This document shows positions 1-10,785 of a DNA stretch of 64,000 nucleotides, in pieces. Position numbers and translations under genes: made by a program. The DNA comes from G963677445 sp963677445. Its GTDB lineage: Bacteria; Bacteroidota; Ignavibacteria; Ignavibacteriales; Melioribacteraceae. The stretch spans positions 28,850 to 92,849 of the forward strand of contig CAXXGF010000012.1 of assembly GCA_963677445.2 (NCBI GenBank). The letters run 5' to 3'. The first letter of the stretch is position 1; each line of letters opens with the position of its first letter. Below the pieces are notes generated by a model. That model did no database searches. It was not told the DNA's origin and worked only from the letters and a program-made list of their open reading frames with translations.

Positions 1-499
1 GGGCCCGCATTGAATCAACAACACCCACAACAGGCAGTACAACCACGCCTTCCCACAATTTAATTGCCGGAGTGGATATTTCCCTGATTGTTCTGGCCTG
101 TTCTTTCAGCCTCTCTTCATGCTTAACTCTTTCGGTAATATCAAGAATATATTCCAGTCCGCCAACTATTTTCCCTTCCTCATTTTTCAGGGGAGCAGTA
201 AAATACTCTATTGGGGATTTTTTTCCGTGAATTTCTATTTCGTTTCTCGCGGAGCTTGAAATATCCATCTCCATTGCTTTTTTCATTTGGCATTTTTCAT
301 TATCGCAATGAGCTGAGTTAAAAACTTTACCGCAGGGTTTACCCTTGACATCTTCAAAGGATGTTCCAATGAGATTTTCTCCCGCTTTATTGAGATATAT
401 TATTTTCATTTCCCTGTCAACAGCCATTATTGTTGTCGGGATTTGGTTTAATATCTCATCGCAAAGACCAAAACCGTTCTTTTTTTGCGTTTTTCCCAT
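1..499 (-). CDS. PAS-STAS (RsbR-like) regulator, C-terminus beyond window
   Basis: The protein starts at the ATG at 499 behind a GGGAG ribosome site, 11 bases after the stop of the hybrid kinase upstream, and runs off the left edge. Residues about 10-125 form a PAS domain with the cysteine pattern (GKPCGK, HCDNEKC) seen in PAS domains of chemoreceptors and RsbR-type proteins. It is followed by a short helix (ITERVKHEERL) and then the start of a STAS domain (STPAIKLWEGVVVLPVVG). RsbR-family STAS proteins take part in partner switching with serine kinases and PP2C phosphatases. The role as an output of the upstream kinases is inferred from operon position only. At least 166 residues are visible. 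Confidence 0.8.
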   Translation of the reverse strand, partial: MGKTQKKNGFGLCDEILNQIPTTIMAVDREMKIIYLNKAGENLIGTSFEDVKGKPCGKVFNSAHCDNEKCQMKKAMEMDISSSARNEIEIHGKKSPIEYFTAPLKNEEGKIVGGLEYILDITERVKHEERLKEQARTIREISTPAIKLWEGVVVLPVVGVVDSMRA

Positions 500-510
500 T
501 TTTTTTCTCC

Positions 511-3500
511 CTATGGTTTATTTTTTAATTGAGCGCTATCCTGTTTCTCCATTTCTTTGATTATATTCCTCAGAAGCCCGGAAGCTTCTTCAAATTCATA
601 ATTGTTTATTTTCTCCCGCAGTCCGGCTGTTTTATTCTCAAATCCTGGTATATCTCCTATCTCCACAAGTTTTTTACCCGCTTCCGAGTCAAAATCATCA
701 AGCAGTTTACCAAGAGCAGTCAGCTCATGTAATACATCTGATTTTTCAAAATCCGAGTCGGTTGAGTCGTGATCTTTGCTGAGCAATCTGGTTTCAATGG
801 AGTCGAATACAACATTGAGTTTTTCCTGAACATTCCGGAGCAGGCTGTTTAAATTTTCTCCTGAAGTTGTTCTCAGGTCAGCTTCAAGTTCCTTTGCCGC
901 GAGTTGAATATCATTAGCCCCAATGTTTCCTGCGAGTCCTTTCAGAGTATGCGCCATTCTGACCGGCAGCTCCGGGTCGTTATCAAAATTTTCAAAAGCG
1001 GATGTAAGATCAGCGGCGAAATTTACATTATTTTTGAGGAATCTTTCGAGGAAACTTTTGTAGAGTTTTTTATTTCCCATCACTCTTTTCAAACCCTCTT
1101 CGATCCTGACACCATCAATTTCAGGAATATCGATTTCTTCGGATGGTTTTGATTTTATGAATTCTTTTTTTACTGTTTTTTCTTTCTCAACCGGAATATA
1201 ACTGCTGGTGGGTTTGATGAATTTAATAAGAGTTTAAAAACCTGCCCGGGATCAATCGGTTTGGTTACAAAATCCTGCATACCCGCTTCCAGGCATCTTT
1301 CTTTAACCCCTACAACCGCGTCCGCGGTCATGGCGACAATAGGAAGGCTGTCGTAAAAGGGGAATTTTCTAATTTCGGTTGTCGCTTTATAACCATCCAT
1401 CACAGGCATTTGAAGGTCCATAAAGACCAGGGAGTATTTTGAGGGCATCCCCGATTTTTTTATCATTTCCAGGCTTTCCATACCATTCCGGGCAATTTCC
1501 ACTTTAAGTCCCACTCCTCCAAGTAACTCAGAAGCGACCTGCTGATTTATTTCATTATCTTCCACCACAAGTACACGACTGCCTTCTATTGCCTTTAAGC
1601 CGCTGCTGTATTTTTCTTCTCCCTTCTTTTTTTTGTTTGTATCAATTTTGAATTCATAAACTTCATTCAGCTTATCAAAAAGGGTAGAGGGCGACACCGG
1701 CTTAATCAGAATTGAATCTATTCCGGGAGCTGTTAATTCGGCAGCCTCGAAATCAGTGCCATAAGGAACAAGAAGAATAATTTTTTTAATTGTTTTATCA
1801 TAGTCTGAATTTATCCGGGCAATAGTCTCTAATCCCCACTTATCAGGAAACCCGATATCGATGAAAAGAATATCGTAGGGTTTATTCCCGTTTACTTCCG
1901 CCAGGATAGCGAACAGTTTTTCGGGCGAATTGACCTGTGTTACAGCGGTTGAAAATCTTTCAAGATTATATGATATTATTGTCTGCGAAGCCAGGTTATC
2001 ATCACATACCAGCGTCCTGAGACTCTGCATCTTTTGTTTAAAAGCTAAATCTTTTTCTTCTTCCACCTCCAGAACACCAAAAACACCGGTAAAATAAAAA
2101 GTGCTTCCCTGGCCGGATACACTTTTTACTCCGACATCACCTTGCATCAGATTGGCCAGTTTTTTTGAAATCGCGAGTCCCAGCCCGGAACCTCCATATT
2201 TCCTGGTAGTAGAAGAATCGGCCTGTTCGAAAGGAGCGAATAATTTTTCAACTTTTTCTGGTTCAAGTCCTATACCTGTATCGGTCACAGAAAATTTCAG
2301 AATGATCTTTTCTTCCAGTTTTTTATTTACCTCTACATGTATAAAAACTTCACCTTTTTCAGTGAATTTAATCGCGTTGCTGCAAAAATTTGTCAGTATT
2401 TGTCCGACTCTGACCGGATCGCCGATAAGTTTTTTAGGAACATCCGGTGAACAATCCAGAAGGAATTCCAGCCCTTTATGAAATGCCTTCTGGGCATTCA
2501 GCGCGGTAACTGTTTCCAAAACCTGATCGAGGTCGAAATTAATATTTTCGATATTTAATTTGCCGGCCTCAATTTTGGAAAAATCCAGCACATCATTAAT
2601 TATATTCAGGAGTGAGTGGGCTGAACGGTCAATTTTTTTCAGGTAGTCAAGTTGTTTTTCACTCAGTGTGGTTTTAAAGAGCAGGTAGGAAAGCCCGATA
2701 ATCGCGTTCATCGGGGTTCGGATTTCATGTGACATAGTCGCGAGGAACTGGCTTTTTGCCGCGGTGGCCGCTTCAGCTACTTCTTTGGCTTTTAAAAGCT
2801 GTTCCTCAGCGATGGCTCTCATTATCATCGCGCTCATCAGTCTTGATATACCAATAACCAATTCATTTTCTTCATGAGGAAATATTATCCGGCCGGGTTC
2901 AGAATGTTTATCGGGATAAAAAATATCAACCCGTCCCAATTTTTTCTCCTGAGCAATTATATCGGAGGAAAGTCTTGATTTGGTTTCTTTGAATTTTTCT
3001 GAGTGAAAATGTTTATCTCCAAAAACAATTTGCGCCCCGACAATGTTGACCTGCTTCCAGTTATCACAAATTATTTCAATCGTTTTCTCAAATACTTTTT
3101 CTTTTGTTTTATTTTCCTGAATGGCTTTTGAAATAAGAAAGAGGCACTGCAATTCTCTTGATCTGCTTTCAGCTTTTAACTGAGCCGCTTTTATCTCGGT
3201 AATATTTATTATTGTAACGATAAAACTGTCCTGGTTTGTATATTTTATCGGGAAAGAATAGACCAGGCATTTTTTATTTTCAAATGAAGAAAGTGTAAGA
3301 ACATCACTTTCCATTTTTAGAATTGACTCGCTATTATGGATTTTGGTTAAAAAGTTGTTTCCACTATTCTGGAAACCTGTTTTCAACAGAAGTTCGGAAT
3401 CCAGCTCTTCATTTTCATTATAACCATGGAAATATTTAAGGGCGTTATTAAATCTTGTTATTTTTTTCTCATTTTTACTCAGGATCATAAGAGGTATCGG

Positions 3501-5081
3501 TAAATTCTCTATTATTTCATCAGTAAGTTTTCTTTCCTGCTCAACTTTTCTTTTCTGTTCCTGAAGTAATTTATTTGCGGTAGATATCTTTTTCCGGTTG
3601 ATGACAATAATTACCAGTGTTACCCCGAAACCGGCAAGAAGGAAAAAGAGTATTAAGGCAATAATATTTCTTGTTAGCAGGGCGTCATTAAGTTTCTGAT
3701 TTTCCTCCTTTAACAGAGTATTCAGCTCATTCTGCCGGTGGAGTTCATTCCTCTCTTTTCTTATGCTGAGTTTAAGATTTAAAGTTTCTGTATCATATTC
3801 ATCCTGATATTTTTTGAACAACTTGTAATTTTGCAGCGCCGGCCCTGATTGTCCAAGCGCTTCATAACACTCTGAAATTTTCCGGAAAAGCTGCGGCATC
3901 AAATCTCTGATATTATTATCCCGGGCAATTACCAGGGCTTCTTTAAACCACTCCAGGGCTTCGGGAAAACTTTTAATGGTGAATGAAATGTCACCTCTTA
4001 TATTCAGAATATCAACAGAAGATTCTTTCTGCCCCAGCTCAATTGATCTGTTATAAGCTTCCGCGGCAATCCTTGAAGCAAGCCTGAAATTCCCTTTTTG
4101 CAGATATATTCTCGCTTCAACAATTCTTGAAATTAACAATCCCTCATCAGAAGCCGATTCCTTATAAGAGTTATAAGCCCTGTTTACGCAGATTAAGGCC
4201 GAATCAGGTTTTTCGGAGCTTAATAATGATTTTGCCAGACTGTAAAAGAAGTAGCCCGTCGCGTTTTTATTGTTCGCGGAATCAACGACAGACTTTACCG
4301 AATTGAGCATATTCAGCGCATTTTTATTATCACCAAGCGAAAGATAGGTTGCTGAAAGATTACTACCGACAAGCAGTTGACCTGAATAATCTTTAAGCTC
4401 CTTTCTAAGCTGCAGAGATCTTTCAAAATACTCGAGGGCGTTTTGATAATCCGCAATATTACGCAGTATAATACCCATATTATTACAGATGATAGCGACA
4501 GACCTCTTTTTACCTAATCTGTCTGCCAGGATAAGAGCTTTATTATAATATGAAACCGCCTGGGCATAATTTGTAATTCTCCAGTAGAGCCACCCTGAAG
4601 TATTATATGCCTTTATAAGGCCGCGCTCATCATTAAGCCTGCTGTAAATTTCCGCCGCGTATTTCAGTTGATTCTGTTTTTCCTCCATAAGTGTATCTTC
4701 CAGATAGTCAGAATAGACTAAATAAAGTTCAGCGAGTGTGGCGCTCTCTTTTTTTTCTTTCAGCATCGTAAAAAGAATATCATAAACTTTATCCGCTGTC
4801 GATGACTTGTCTTCTTTTGAATACAGTTCGGCGAGTTTAAAAAGATATTTTTCTTTATCCTTTTCCCGTTCAATATTAAATGTTAATTTTGCTGCCTTTT
4901 CAGCATAAATTAATTTCAGGCTGTCACTCGCGGCATCACCTTCAAGGAGGACAAAAAGTGAATCAATATTATTTGGAATATTCTTATTTCCCAGGGGATC
5001 GACCGCTGTATTTAAATCCGGAGCACATGTAAAAGAATAAGCGCAGCCCAGAAAAAATATTGTTGTCAGGAAAGTTTTCAT
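511..5081 (-). CDS. TPR-PAS hybrid histidine kinase with two receivers and Hpt (frame broken once)
   Basis: The ATG at 5081 overlaps the previous gene's stop as ATGA. The order is a signal-like N-terminus, TPR repeats (about 60-420), a membrane segment (about 470-492), PAS (about 520-640), a GAF-like region, HisKA with the phospho-histidine in SHEIRTP (about 785), HATPase (N box about 900, G box about 965), a degenerate receiver (about 1020-1130) and a full receiver (VVEDNEINQQ about 1175, VFMDLQMPVMDG about 1220). The first frame stops at 1170. An Hpt domain (AHTLKGLAGN) continues in the -1 frame to 511. Restoring one T in the run at 1222-1224 rejoins them (LLLKFIKP), matching the layout of the neighbour at 5078-9400. 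The TPR region probably senses a periplasmic or protein partner. A real frameshift is possible, but sequencing error is more likely. Confidence 0.85.
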
Positions 5082-8000
5082 TGCATTTTCCTTATCATTT
5101 CCTCAACAAATGTTGTTGCCTCATCATACTCGTAATCATCGAGGCATTTCTGAATTTTTGTCAGTTCACTTTCAAAACCTTCAACAATCCCGATCTCTTT
5201 TATCTTTGCCGACGCGTCGGTATCATAATCTTCCAGAAGTTTTTTAAGATCATTGAGGGACTCCAATAATTTTTCCCGGGGAAGTTTTTTAATCATTATT
5301 TCTCCGCCAGATAAGAGATTGTTTTTGATTGAATCCAGTACCGGGCGCAGGTGTTCATTGACATCCGCGAGCAGATCGTTGAAATTTTTGCCGCTGTTTT
5401 CTTTGAAGTCCAATTCAATATTTTTAGCCGATTCAAAGAGGGAAAGAGCCCCAAGGTTTCCCGAAACACCTTTTAATGTATGCGCTAATCGCTCAGGCAG
5501 TTCCGGATCATTATCATATTTATTGAAGGCGTCAATTATATTTTCTGAGAAACTTATATTATTATTATAAAATTTTATCAGAAGATCTTTGTAAAGTTTT
5601 TTATTTCCCGCTACCCTTTCCAATCCGTTTTCAATGGTGATTCCTTCAATATCGGGGATGACTGTTTCTTCCTCCTCTGTTGATTGATCATATCCTTTTT
5701 TAATATCCGGCGACTGCGACTGATCTTCTCTTTCTATATTTTCTGCCGCGATCCATTTCAGTATTGATTTAAAGACTTTATCAGGATTTATAGGTTTTGT
5801 AATAAAGTCCTGCATCCCGGCAGCGATACATTTTTCTTTAACCCCCACAATCGCGTCGGCGGTCATTGCGACAACAGGCAGTTTATCCAAAGATTTAATA
5901 TCTCTGATTTTCTGTGTGGCGCTGATTCCATCCATCACAGGCATCTGAAGATCCATAAAGACAAGTGAATAATGGGTGGCCGATTCAGAATTCCGCAAAA
6001 TTTCTACCGCTTCAAATCCGTTATTGGCAATATCAACAATAAAGCCCGAATTTTCCAGTAATTCAGACGCGACCTGCTGATTGATTTCATTATCTTCCAC
6101 AAGCAGTATTCTCGCCCCTTTAATATTTTGCAGTTGACCGGTAAAATCCTCTCCACGCCTTTTATGATTTTTAGGGAGAGACTCTTTGTTATAAATCTCA
6201 ATCAATTTATCATATAACAAGGAGGGTGAGAAAGGTTTGGTGATTATCGCGTCAACCTTACTGCTGATTTCTTTATTTATATCTGTTAAACCGTAAGGTA
6301 CTAACAGCATAATTTTCAGGTTTTTCTTTCCTCTTTTTTTTCTGATCTTCACCAGATCGGGAATTAATTCGGTGTAATCTGCTCCGGGGTCAAGGAAAAC
6401 AACATCGGTGGATTGATTTTCCTCAGATAATAAAATTTCTAAAGCCTGTTTCCAGGGGTATACTTGTTTAACATCGGCCGAAAAACTTTCGAGAATTTCG
6501 GCGATAAGAGCCTGGGATGTTTTATTCGCGTCAGATACCAGAGCTTTCAGGTTATGTAATTTGTTTTCAGGGCTTTTCGCCGATTTATCTGAATCCTGAA
6601 GCTCAAATATACCTGTAAAATAAAATGTGCTTCCTGTGCCGTAAACGCTATTCACACCCGCTTCACCACCCATCAGTTCCGCGAGTCTTTTTGAGATGGT
6701 CAGGCCAAGCCCTGTGCCTCCATATTTTCTTGTGGTTGTTGAATCGGCTTGCTGAAAAGGGGCAAACAGATTTTTCATCTGTTCCTCTTTTAATCCGATT
6801 CCGGTATCGCTTACTGAAAATTTAAGTTTAATTTTATTATCGCTTCTCTCTTTTACTTCAATATGAATCAGAATTTCTCCTTCCGCGGTGAATTTTATAG
6901 CGTTGCTGCAAAAATTAGTGAGGACCTGGCCAACTCTCAGGGGATCGCCAATCAGTTTTTTCGGCACGCTGCCTCCCCAGTCAATTATAAATTCGAGCCC
7001 TTTGTTAAAAGCTTTCTGCGCGTTAAGGGCGGTTACAGTTTCAAGAACCTGGGACAGGTCGAATGGAATGTTTTCAATATTCATTTTCCCGGCCTCAATT
7101 TTTGAAAAATCGAGCACATCATTGATAATGCCAAGAAGTGAATGGGCCGAGCGGTCAATTTTAGTTAAATAATCGGTCTGTTTTTCTGTCAATTTAGTAT
7201 TGAACATCAGGTGTGAAAGGCCGATAATCGCGTTCATTGGGGTCCTGATCTCATGCGAAACCGTGGCGAGGAACTGGCTTTTAGCCATTGCTGCCGTTTC
7301 CGCCACCGCTTTCGCGTTTTTCAGGTTCTCTTCAGTTATTTTCCTCTGAATAGCGTTTGTGAACACCAAAGCTGCCAACTTCAGGAGTGAGGCTTCATCC
7401 TTCTTCCAGATCCTGTTTTTTTTGTGGCAGGTGAGTCCTGTGAAGCCTATTATTTTATCCTCATTTATCATTGGAGCAACAATTAAAGAATTAATTCCGA
7501 CGTTGGCGAGAATGTTGTATAAATATTGGTTCTCACTCTCAAGGTTTTTCAGGTCGGTTATTGAGTACGTATCTCCTTTCTTCAAATTTTCGCTTATCAA
7601 TTGCAGGTATTTAGTATCAATCTTCCGGATAGGTGTGTCAATGATACCATTTTTGCCTGAAATATAAATATGTGAAAGCTTATAAACTTTACTATCTGAA
7701 AGAGAATGGAAAACAAAACCGGCGTAAGCCTCAACAAAATTGGTAATTTCACTCAGCGCCGATTCAATATTCGCGTCAATCTGATTTATCTGCTGACTTA
7801 TAAAACCAGAAGAAATTTCAGTGAGAAGAGACTGGAACCGGGAATAATGAATGAGATGATCTTCTGCTTCCTTTCTGCTGGTTATGTCGCTCATTACAGC
7901 AACAAAATGAGTTATCTTTTTATTTTCATCAGATATTGGAGAAATAGCGACGTTCTCCCAGTAGAGTTCTCCCGATTTTTTCCGGTTTTGCAGATCACCC

Positions 8001-9400
8001 CTCCAAACCTTTGATGAATTTATTGTTTCCCAGAGGTCCTTGTATACTTCCGGCGGGGTCATCCCTGAGTTAAATAATGATGGATCTTTACCGATGCATT
8101 CAACCAGACTGTAACCAGTGAATGTTGTGAACTGGGGATTAACATATTCAATTTTTCCTCTTGAGTCGGTTATTAAAACTGAAGTCTGGCTTTGTTCTAT
8201 TGCCGCTGAAAGTTTCCTTAATTCCCCGAGTCTCTTTCTCTGTTCGGTTATATCTTCTCCCGAAGAAAGAATTCCGGCCGGGTTGCCTGAGTCATCAAAG
8301 AGAAGATTGTTTTTCCAGGCGATCATCCGTTTTTCGCCTGATTTTGTCAATATATAACTTTCAGTAGATTGTTTCTTTTTCGCGTTCTCCCCGGTAAATA
8401 GTATTTCCTGCTTTTTATTACTTTCAGGAGTAAAGTTTTTATCCCATTTTTTCCCGATTATCTCCTTTTCTTTATAACCGAGCACATCGCTGCCGGTTTT
8501 ATTGATCATTGTGACAACATTATCCATGTTCCTGAACATGATGATAACATTGACAACATCAAGGTAATTTTGAGCCTTGTCTCTCTCCAGTTTCAGATTT
8601 ATATTTACATCCTTAATTTCTGCTGTTCGCTGCTCAATTTTTTGTTCCAGTACTGAGTTAAGCAATTCGAATTTTTTGAGCGCTTTGTCTCTTTCCTCTT
8701 TTCTTTTTTGAATGACGGAAAACATTTCGTTAATTCTGTCGTAAAGATCAGTTATTTCATCTGATCCTTTCGAATGTACCCTGACAGAATAGTCATTTGT
8801 TTCGGCAACCTGGCTTGTTACTGTAGCTAAATGTTTTATCGGGATGGAGATTATTCCCTGAAAATAGCGGGCGAGAAAAAATGAAATAAGCAGGGCGATA
8901 AATATAATAAGCGCGAGAGTGAGAAACCCGGATAATATTTTTTCATCCAGACTTCGAGTGGAAACCCTCAAATAAACTGTGCCACAATTTTCACCCTCAT
9001 ATTCCACAGGTTGTATTATATTCAGAAAATCACCCTTATAGCCCGATCTCAGTGACTCGATAGAGAAAGGAGCGTCAATCCACAGGCTGTCGGACCGGTG
9101 ATATGAAGCGAATAAATTATTTGCGGCATCATAAACAAATGCGTCTTGAATATCAGGTATAGCTTTAAGCTTTAATAAAACCTTATGTGCTTCATTGTTA
9201 TATCCGAAAATCAGTGGAGCTGTACAATACTCACTTATAAGGCGGGCATTAATTTCGGTGTTAGTCCTTAGTTCATTTCTCAGATCAGATATTTCGTTAA
9301 TGAGATTAATTCCCAAAGCAGTGACTATACTTGCCGAACTTATTCCCAGAATTATAAGGATAAGTTTTGTTTTAATCGAAAGCCGCTTCAGGAATCTCAT
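5078..9400 (-). CDS. CHASE8-HAMP-PAS-PAS-GAF hybrid histidine kinase with two receivers and Hpt
   Basis: A 1440-residue membrane sensor starts at the ATG at 9400 behind a GGAGG site. The first membrane helix lies at about 14-36, followed by a periplasmic region resembling CHASE8 (motifs LISEYCTAPL and FVYDAANNLFASY), a second helix at about 157-178 and HAMP. Two PAS domains (about 280-390 and 395-520) and a GAF-like region (about 530-690) follow. HisKA has its histidine at about 717, and then come HATPase, a degenerate receiver (SDAN in place of the acidic pair), a full receiver (about 1095-1215) and Hpt (AHTLKGVSGN, about 1310). The kinase core is closely similar to that of the next gene, which suggests tandem duplication. 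Its output receiver or regulator is not evident in the gene itself. Confidence 0.9.
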   Translation of the reverse strand: MRFLKRLSIKTKLILIILGISSASIVTALGINLINEISDLRNELRTNTEINARLISEYCTAPLIFGYNNEAHKVLLKLKAIPDIQDAFVYDAANNLFASYHRSDSLWIDAPFSIESLRSGYKGDFLNIIQPVEYEGENCGTVYLRVSTRSLDEKILSGFLTLALIIFIALLISFFLARYFQGIISIPIKHLATVTSQVAETNDYSVRVHSKGSDEITDLYDRINEMFSVIQKRKEERDKALKKFELLNSVLEQKIEQRTAEIKDVNINLKLERDKAQNYLDVVNVIIMFRNMDNVVTMINKTGSDVLGYKEKEIIGKKWDKNFTPESNKKQEILFTGENAKKKQSTESYILTKSGEKRMIAWKNNLLFDDSGNPAGILSSGEDITEQRKRLGELRKLSAAIEQSQTSVLITDSRGKIEYVNPQFTTFTGYSLVECIGKDPSLFNSGMTPPEVYKDLWETINSSKVWRGDLQNRKKSGELYWENVAISPISDENKKITHFVAVMSDITSRKEAEDHLIHYSRFQSLLTEISSGFISQQINQIDANIESALSEITNFVEAYAGFVFHSLSDSKVYKLSHIYISGKNGIIDTPIRKIDTKYLQLISENLKKGDTYSITDLKNLESENQYLYNILANVGINSLIVAPMINEDKIIGFTGLTCHKKNRIWKKDEASLLKLAALVFTNAIQRKITEENLKNAKAVAETAAMAKSQFLATVSHEIRTPMNAIIGLSHLMFNTKLTEKQTDYLTKIDRSAHSLLGIINDVLDFSKIEAGKMNIENIPFDLSQVLETVTALNAQKAFNKGLEFIIDWGGSVPKKLIGDPLRVGQVLTNFCSNAIKFTAEGEILIHIEVKERSDNKIKLKFSVSDTGIGLKEEQMKNLFAPFQQADSTTTRKYGGTGLGLTISKRLAELMGGEAGVNSVYGTGSTFYFTGIFELQDSDKSAKSPENKLHNLKALVSDANKTSQALIAEILESFSADVKQVYPWKQALEILLSEENQSTDVVFLDPGADYTELIPDLVKIRKKRGKKNLKIMLLVPYGLTDINKEISSKVDAIITKPFSPSLLYDKLIEIYNKESLPKNHKRRGEDFTGQLQNIKGARILLVEDNEINQQVASELLENSGFIVDIANNGFEAVEILRNSESATHYSLVFMDLQMPVMDGISATQKIRDIKSLDKLPVVAMTADAIVGVKEKCIAAGMQDFITKPINPDKVFKSILKWIAAENIEREDQSQSPDIKKGYDQSTEEEETVIPDIEGITIENGLERVAGNKKLYKDLLIKFYNNNISFSENIIDAFNKYDNDPELPERLAHTLKGVSGNLGALSLFESAKNIELDFKENSGKNFNDLLADVNEHLRPVLDSIKNNLLSGGEIMIKKLPREKLLESLNDLKKLLEDYDTDASAKIKEIGIVEGFESELTKIQKCLDDYEYDEATTFVEEMIRKMQ

Positions 9401-9452
9401 ATTTATCCTCCAATAAACCGGATATTTAACCGGAAGAAGAACTTATAGCTGA

Positions 9453-9480
9453 AAGGGAATTATAAATTCTGAATTCCCTT
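9453..9480 (-). terminator. Hairpin in the 164-base gap inside the sensory operon
   Basis: A perfect nine-base inverted repeat (AAGGGAATT / AATTCCCTT) with a 10-base loop lies between the receiver-kinase ending at 9565 and the hybrid kinase starting at 9400. No T-run follows on either strand, so it is a weak terminator at best. It could act as an attenuator or an mRNA-stabilising structure that separates two expression levels. Confidence 0.3.
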
Positions 9481-9564
9481 ATTATTATTCAATTTTTCTC
9501 TTTATGAAGCCAATCACAAGAAAATAATCAGTAAGAAACTTTCTTCAGGCAGTTATCGGTAAAA

Positions 9565-10785
9565 CTATTCTTTATCTTTTGACAGTTTAAATTTTACAGT
9601 AATTGTTGTTCCCTTGCCTTTTTCACTTTTTATATCAAGAACAGCATTATTTATCTGGCAATATTTTTGTACTAAAGTCAATCCCAGTCCTATACCATCG
9701 TAACTTCTCGTATACCCCTGTTCTTCCTGCCGGAAGGGTTCAAAAGCTTTAGACAGGAATTCTTGCGATATTCCAATCCCTGTGTCTTTTATTTCAACAG
9801 AGCAGTGGTTCCCATCACAATTTAACTCGATACTGACAGATCCATGGTCGGTATATTTTATCGCGTTATTGATCAGATTATCAAATATCTGGGCTATTGA
9901 ATAACTATCACCTTCTATTGCGGGGTCCAGTCCGTTGTCCGAAAAATTCAGATCGATATTCTTTATTTCCGCTTTTACACTATATTCCTTCACCAGTTTT
10001 TCAAAAATATCCGATTTTAGATTTATTATCCCTTTCTGACTATCGTAGGTGTTCGTCTGAAGCTGGGCCATATTCAGTATAAGATCAACAGTCCTGACAA
10101 TTCTGTTGCCCGATTCTTTGATCGCGTTAAACTGCTCTAAAACATCTTCACTGGTAGTAGGGCGGATGTCTTCCTGAATCAGAGAACAGAAATTCAAAAT
10201 CACATTAATCGGAGTTCTTATCTCATGAGAAACCTGTGTCAGGAATTCGGTCTTTAATTTATTTGCCTCTTCCGCTTTATTTTTTGCGAGAATAAGATCG
10301 GCTTCTTTTCTTTTTCTTATCGTTATTTCTTCTTCGAGTTTGCCTGCATAATCTTCAAGACTGCTATATGATTCTTTCAGTCTCCTTATTAGGTCTCGGT
10401 TCTCACGCTGCAGCCTGATAACCTCAAGCGCGTTATTTATAACTTTTTCAAGTTCAGATTCTTTTATTGGCTTCTGGAGATAATAATAAACCTTGCTTCG
10501 GTTGATCGCTTCAATAACGGCGCCAATGTCACTATAACCTGTGAGAATAATTCTGATTGTATCGGGATAATTCCCTAATATATCGGCGAAAAACTCAGTC
10601 CCACTTGTTCCCGGCATTCGCTGGTCTGATATTATAATGTCATAGGTGTTCTTTTCAAGCAGTTTGAAGCCGTCATCAGCTGAAATAGCCAGATCGATAT
10701 CATAGTCATCAAAAAACTGGTATTTAAAGCTGGTCAGATTGTCCTCTTCATCATCCACATAGAGTATCTTTGGTTTATTATTCAT
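9565..10785 (-). CDS. Receiver-histidine kinase (REC-HisKA-HATPase)
   Basis: A soluble 406-residue protein. An N-terminal receiver (acidic DD at 11-12, phospho-acceptor D54 in SDQRMPG, KP at 105-106) is followed by a coiled coil (about 120-175), HisKA with H187 in SHEIRTP and HATPase with GIGLGLTLVQ. Such proteins receive phosphate from one kinase and then signal through their own. The ATG at 10785 overlaps the end of the upstream gene by eight bases, and its GGAGG ribosome site lies inside that gene's last codons, which implies translational coupling. The receiver resembles those of cyclic-di-GMP phosphodiesterase regulators, but the output here is a kinase. Confidence 0.9.
   Translation of the reverse strand: MNNKPKILYVDDEEDNLTSFKYQFFDDYDIDLAISADDGFKLLEKNTYDIIISDQRMPGTSGTEFFADILGNYPDTIRIILTGYSDIGAVIEAINRSKVYYYLQKPIKESELEKVINNALEVIRLQRENRDLIRRLKESYSSLEDYAGKLEEEITIRKRKEADLILAKNKAEEANKLKTEFLTQVSHEIRTPINVILNFCSLIQEDIRPTTSEDVLEQFNAIKESGNRIVRTVDLILNMAQLQTNTYDSQKGIINLKSDIFEKLVKEYSVKAEIKNIDLNFSDNGLDPAIEGDSYSIAQIFDNLINNAIKYTDHGSVSIELNCDGNHCSVEIKDTGIGISQEFLSKAFEPFRQEEQGYTRSYDGIGLGLTLVQKYCQINNAVLDIKSEKGKGTTITVKFKLSKDKE

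Noticed and set aside
1222..1245. Programmed -1 frameshift for the Hpt domain of the TPR hybrid kinase
   Set aside because: A TTTTTAAAC string is nearby, but it is not in the phase needed for a slippery heptamer. The neighbouring paralogue has the same domains without a break, and several other genes show the same homopolymer problem.
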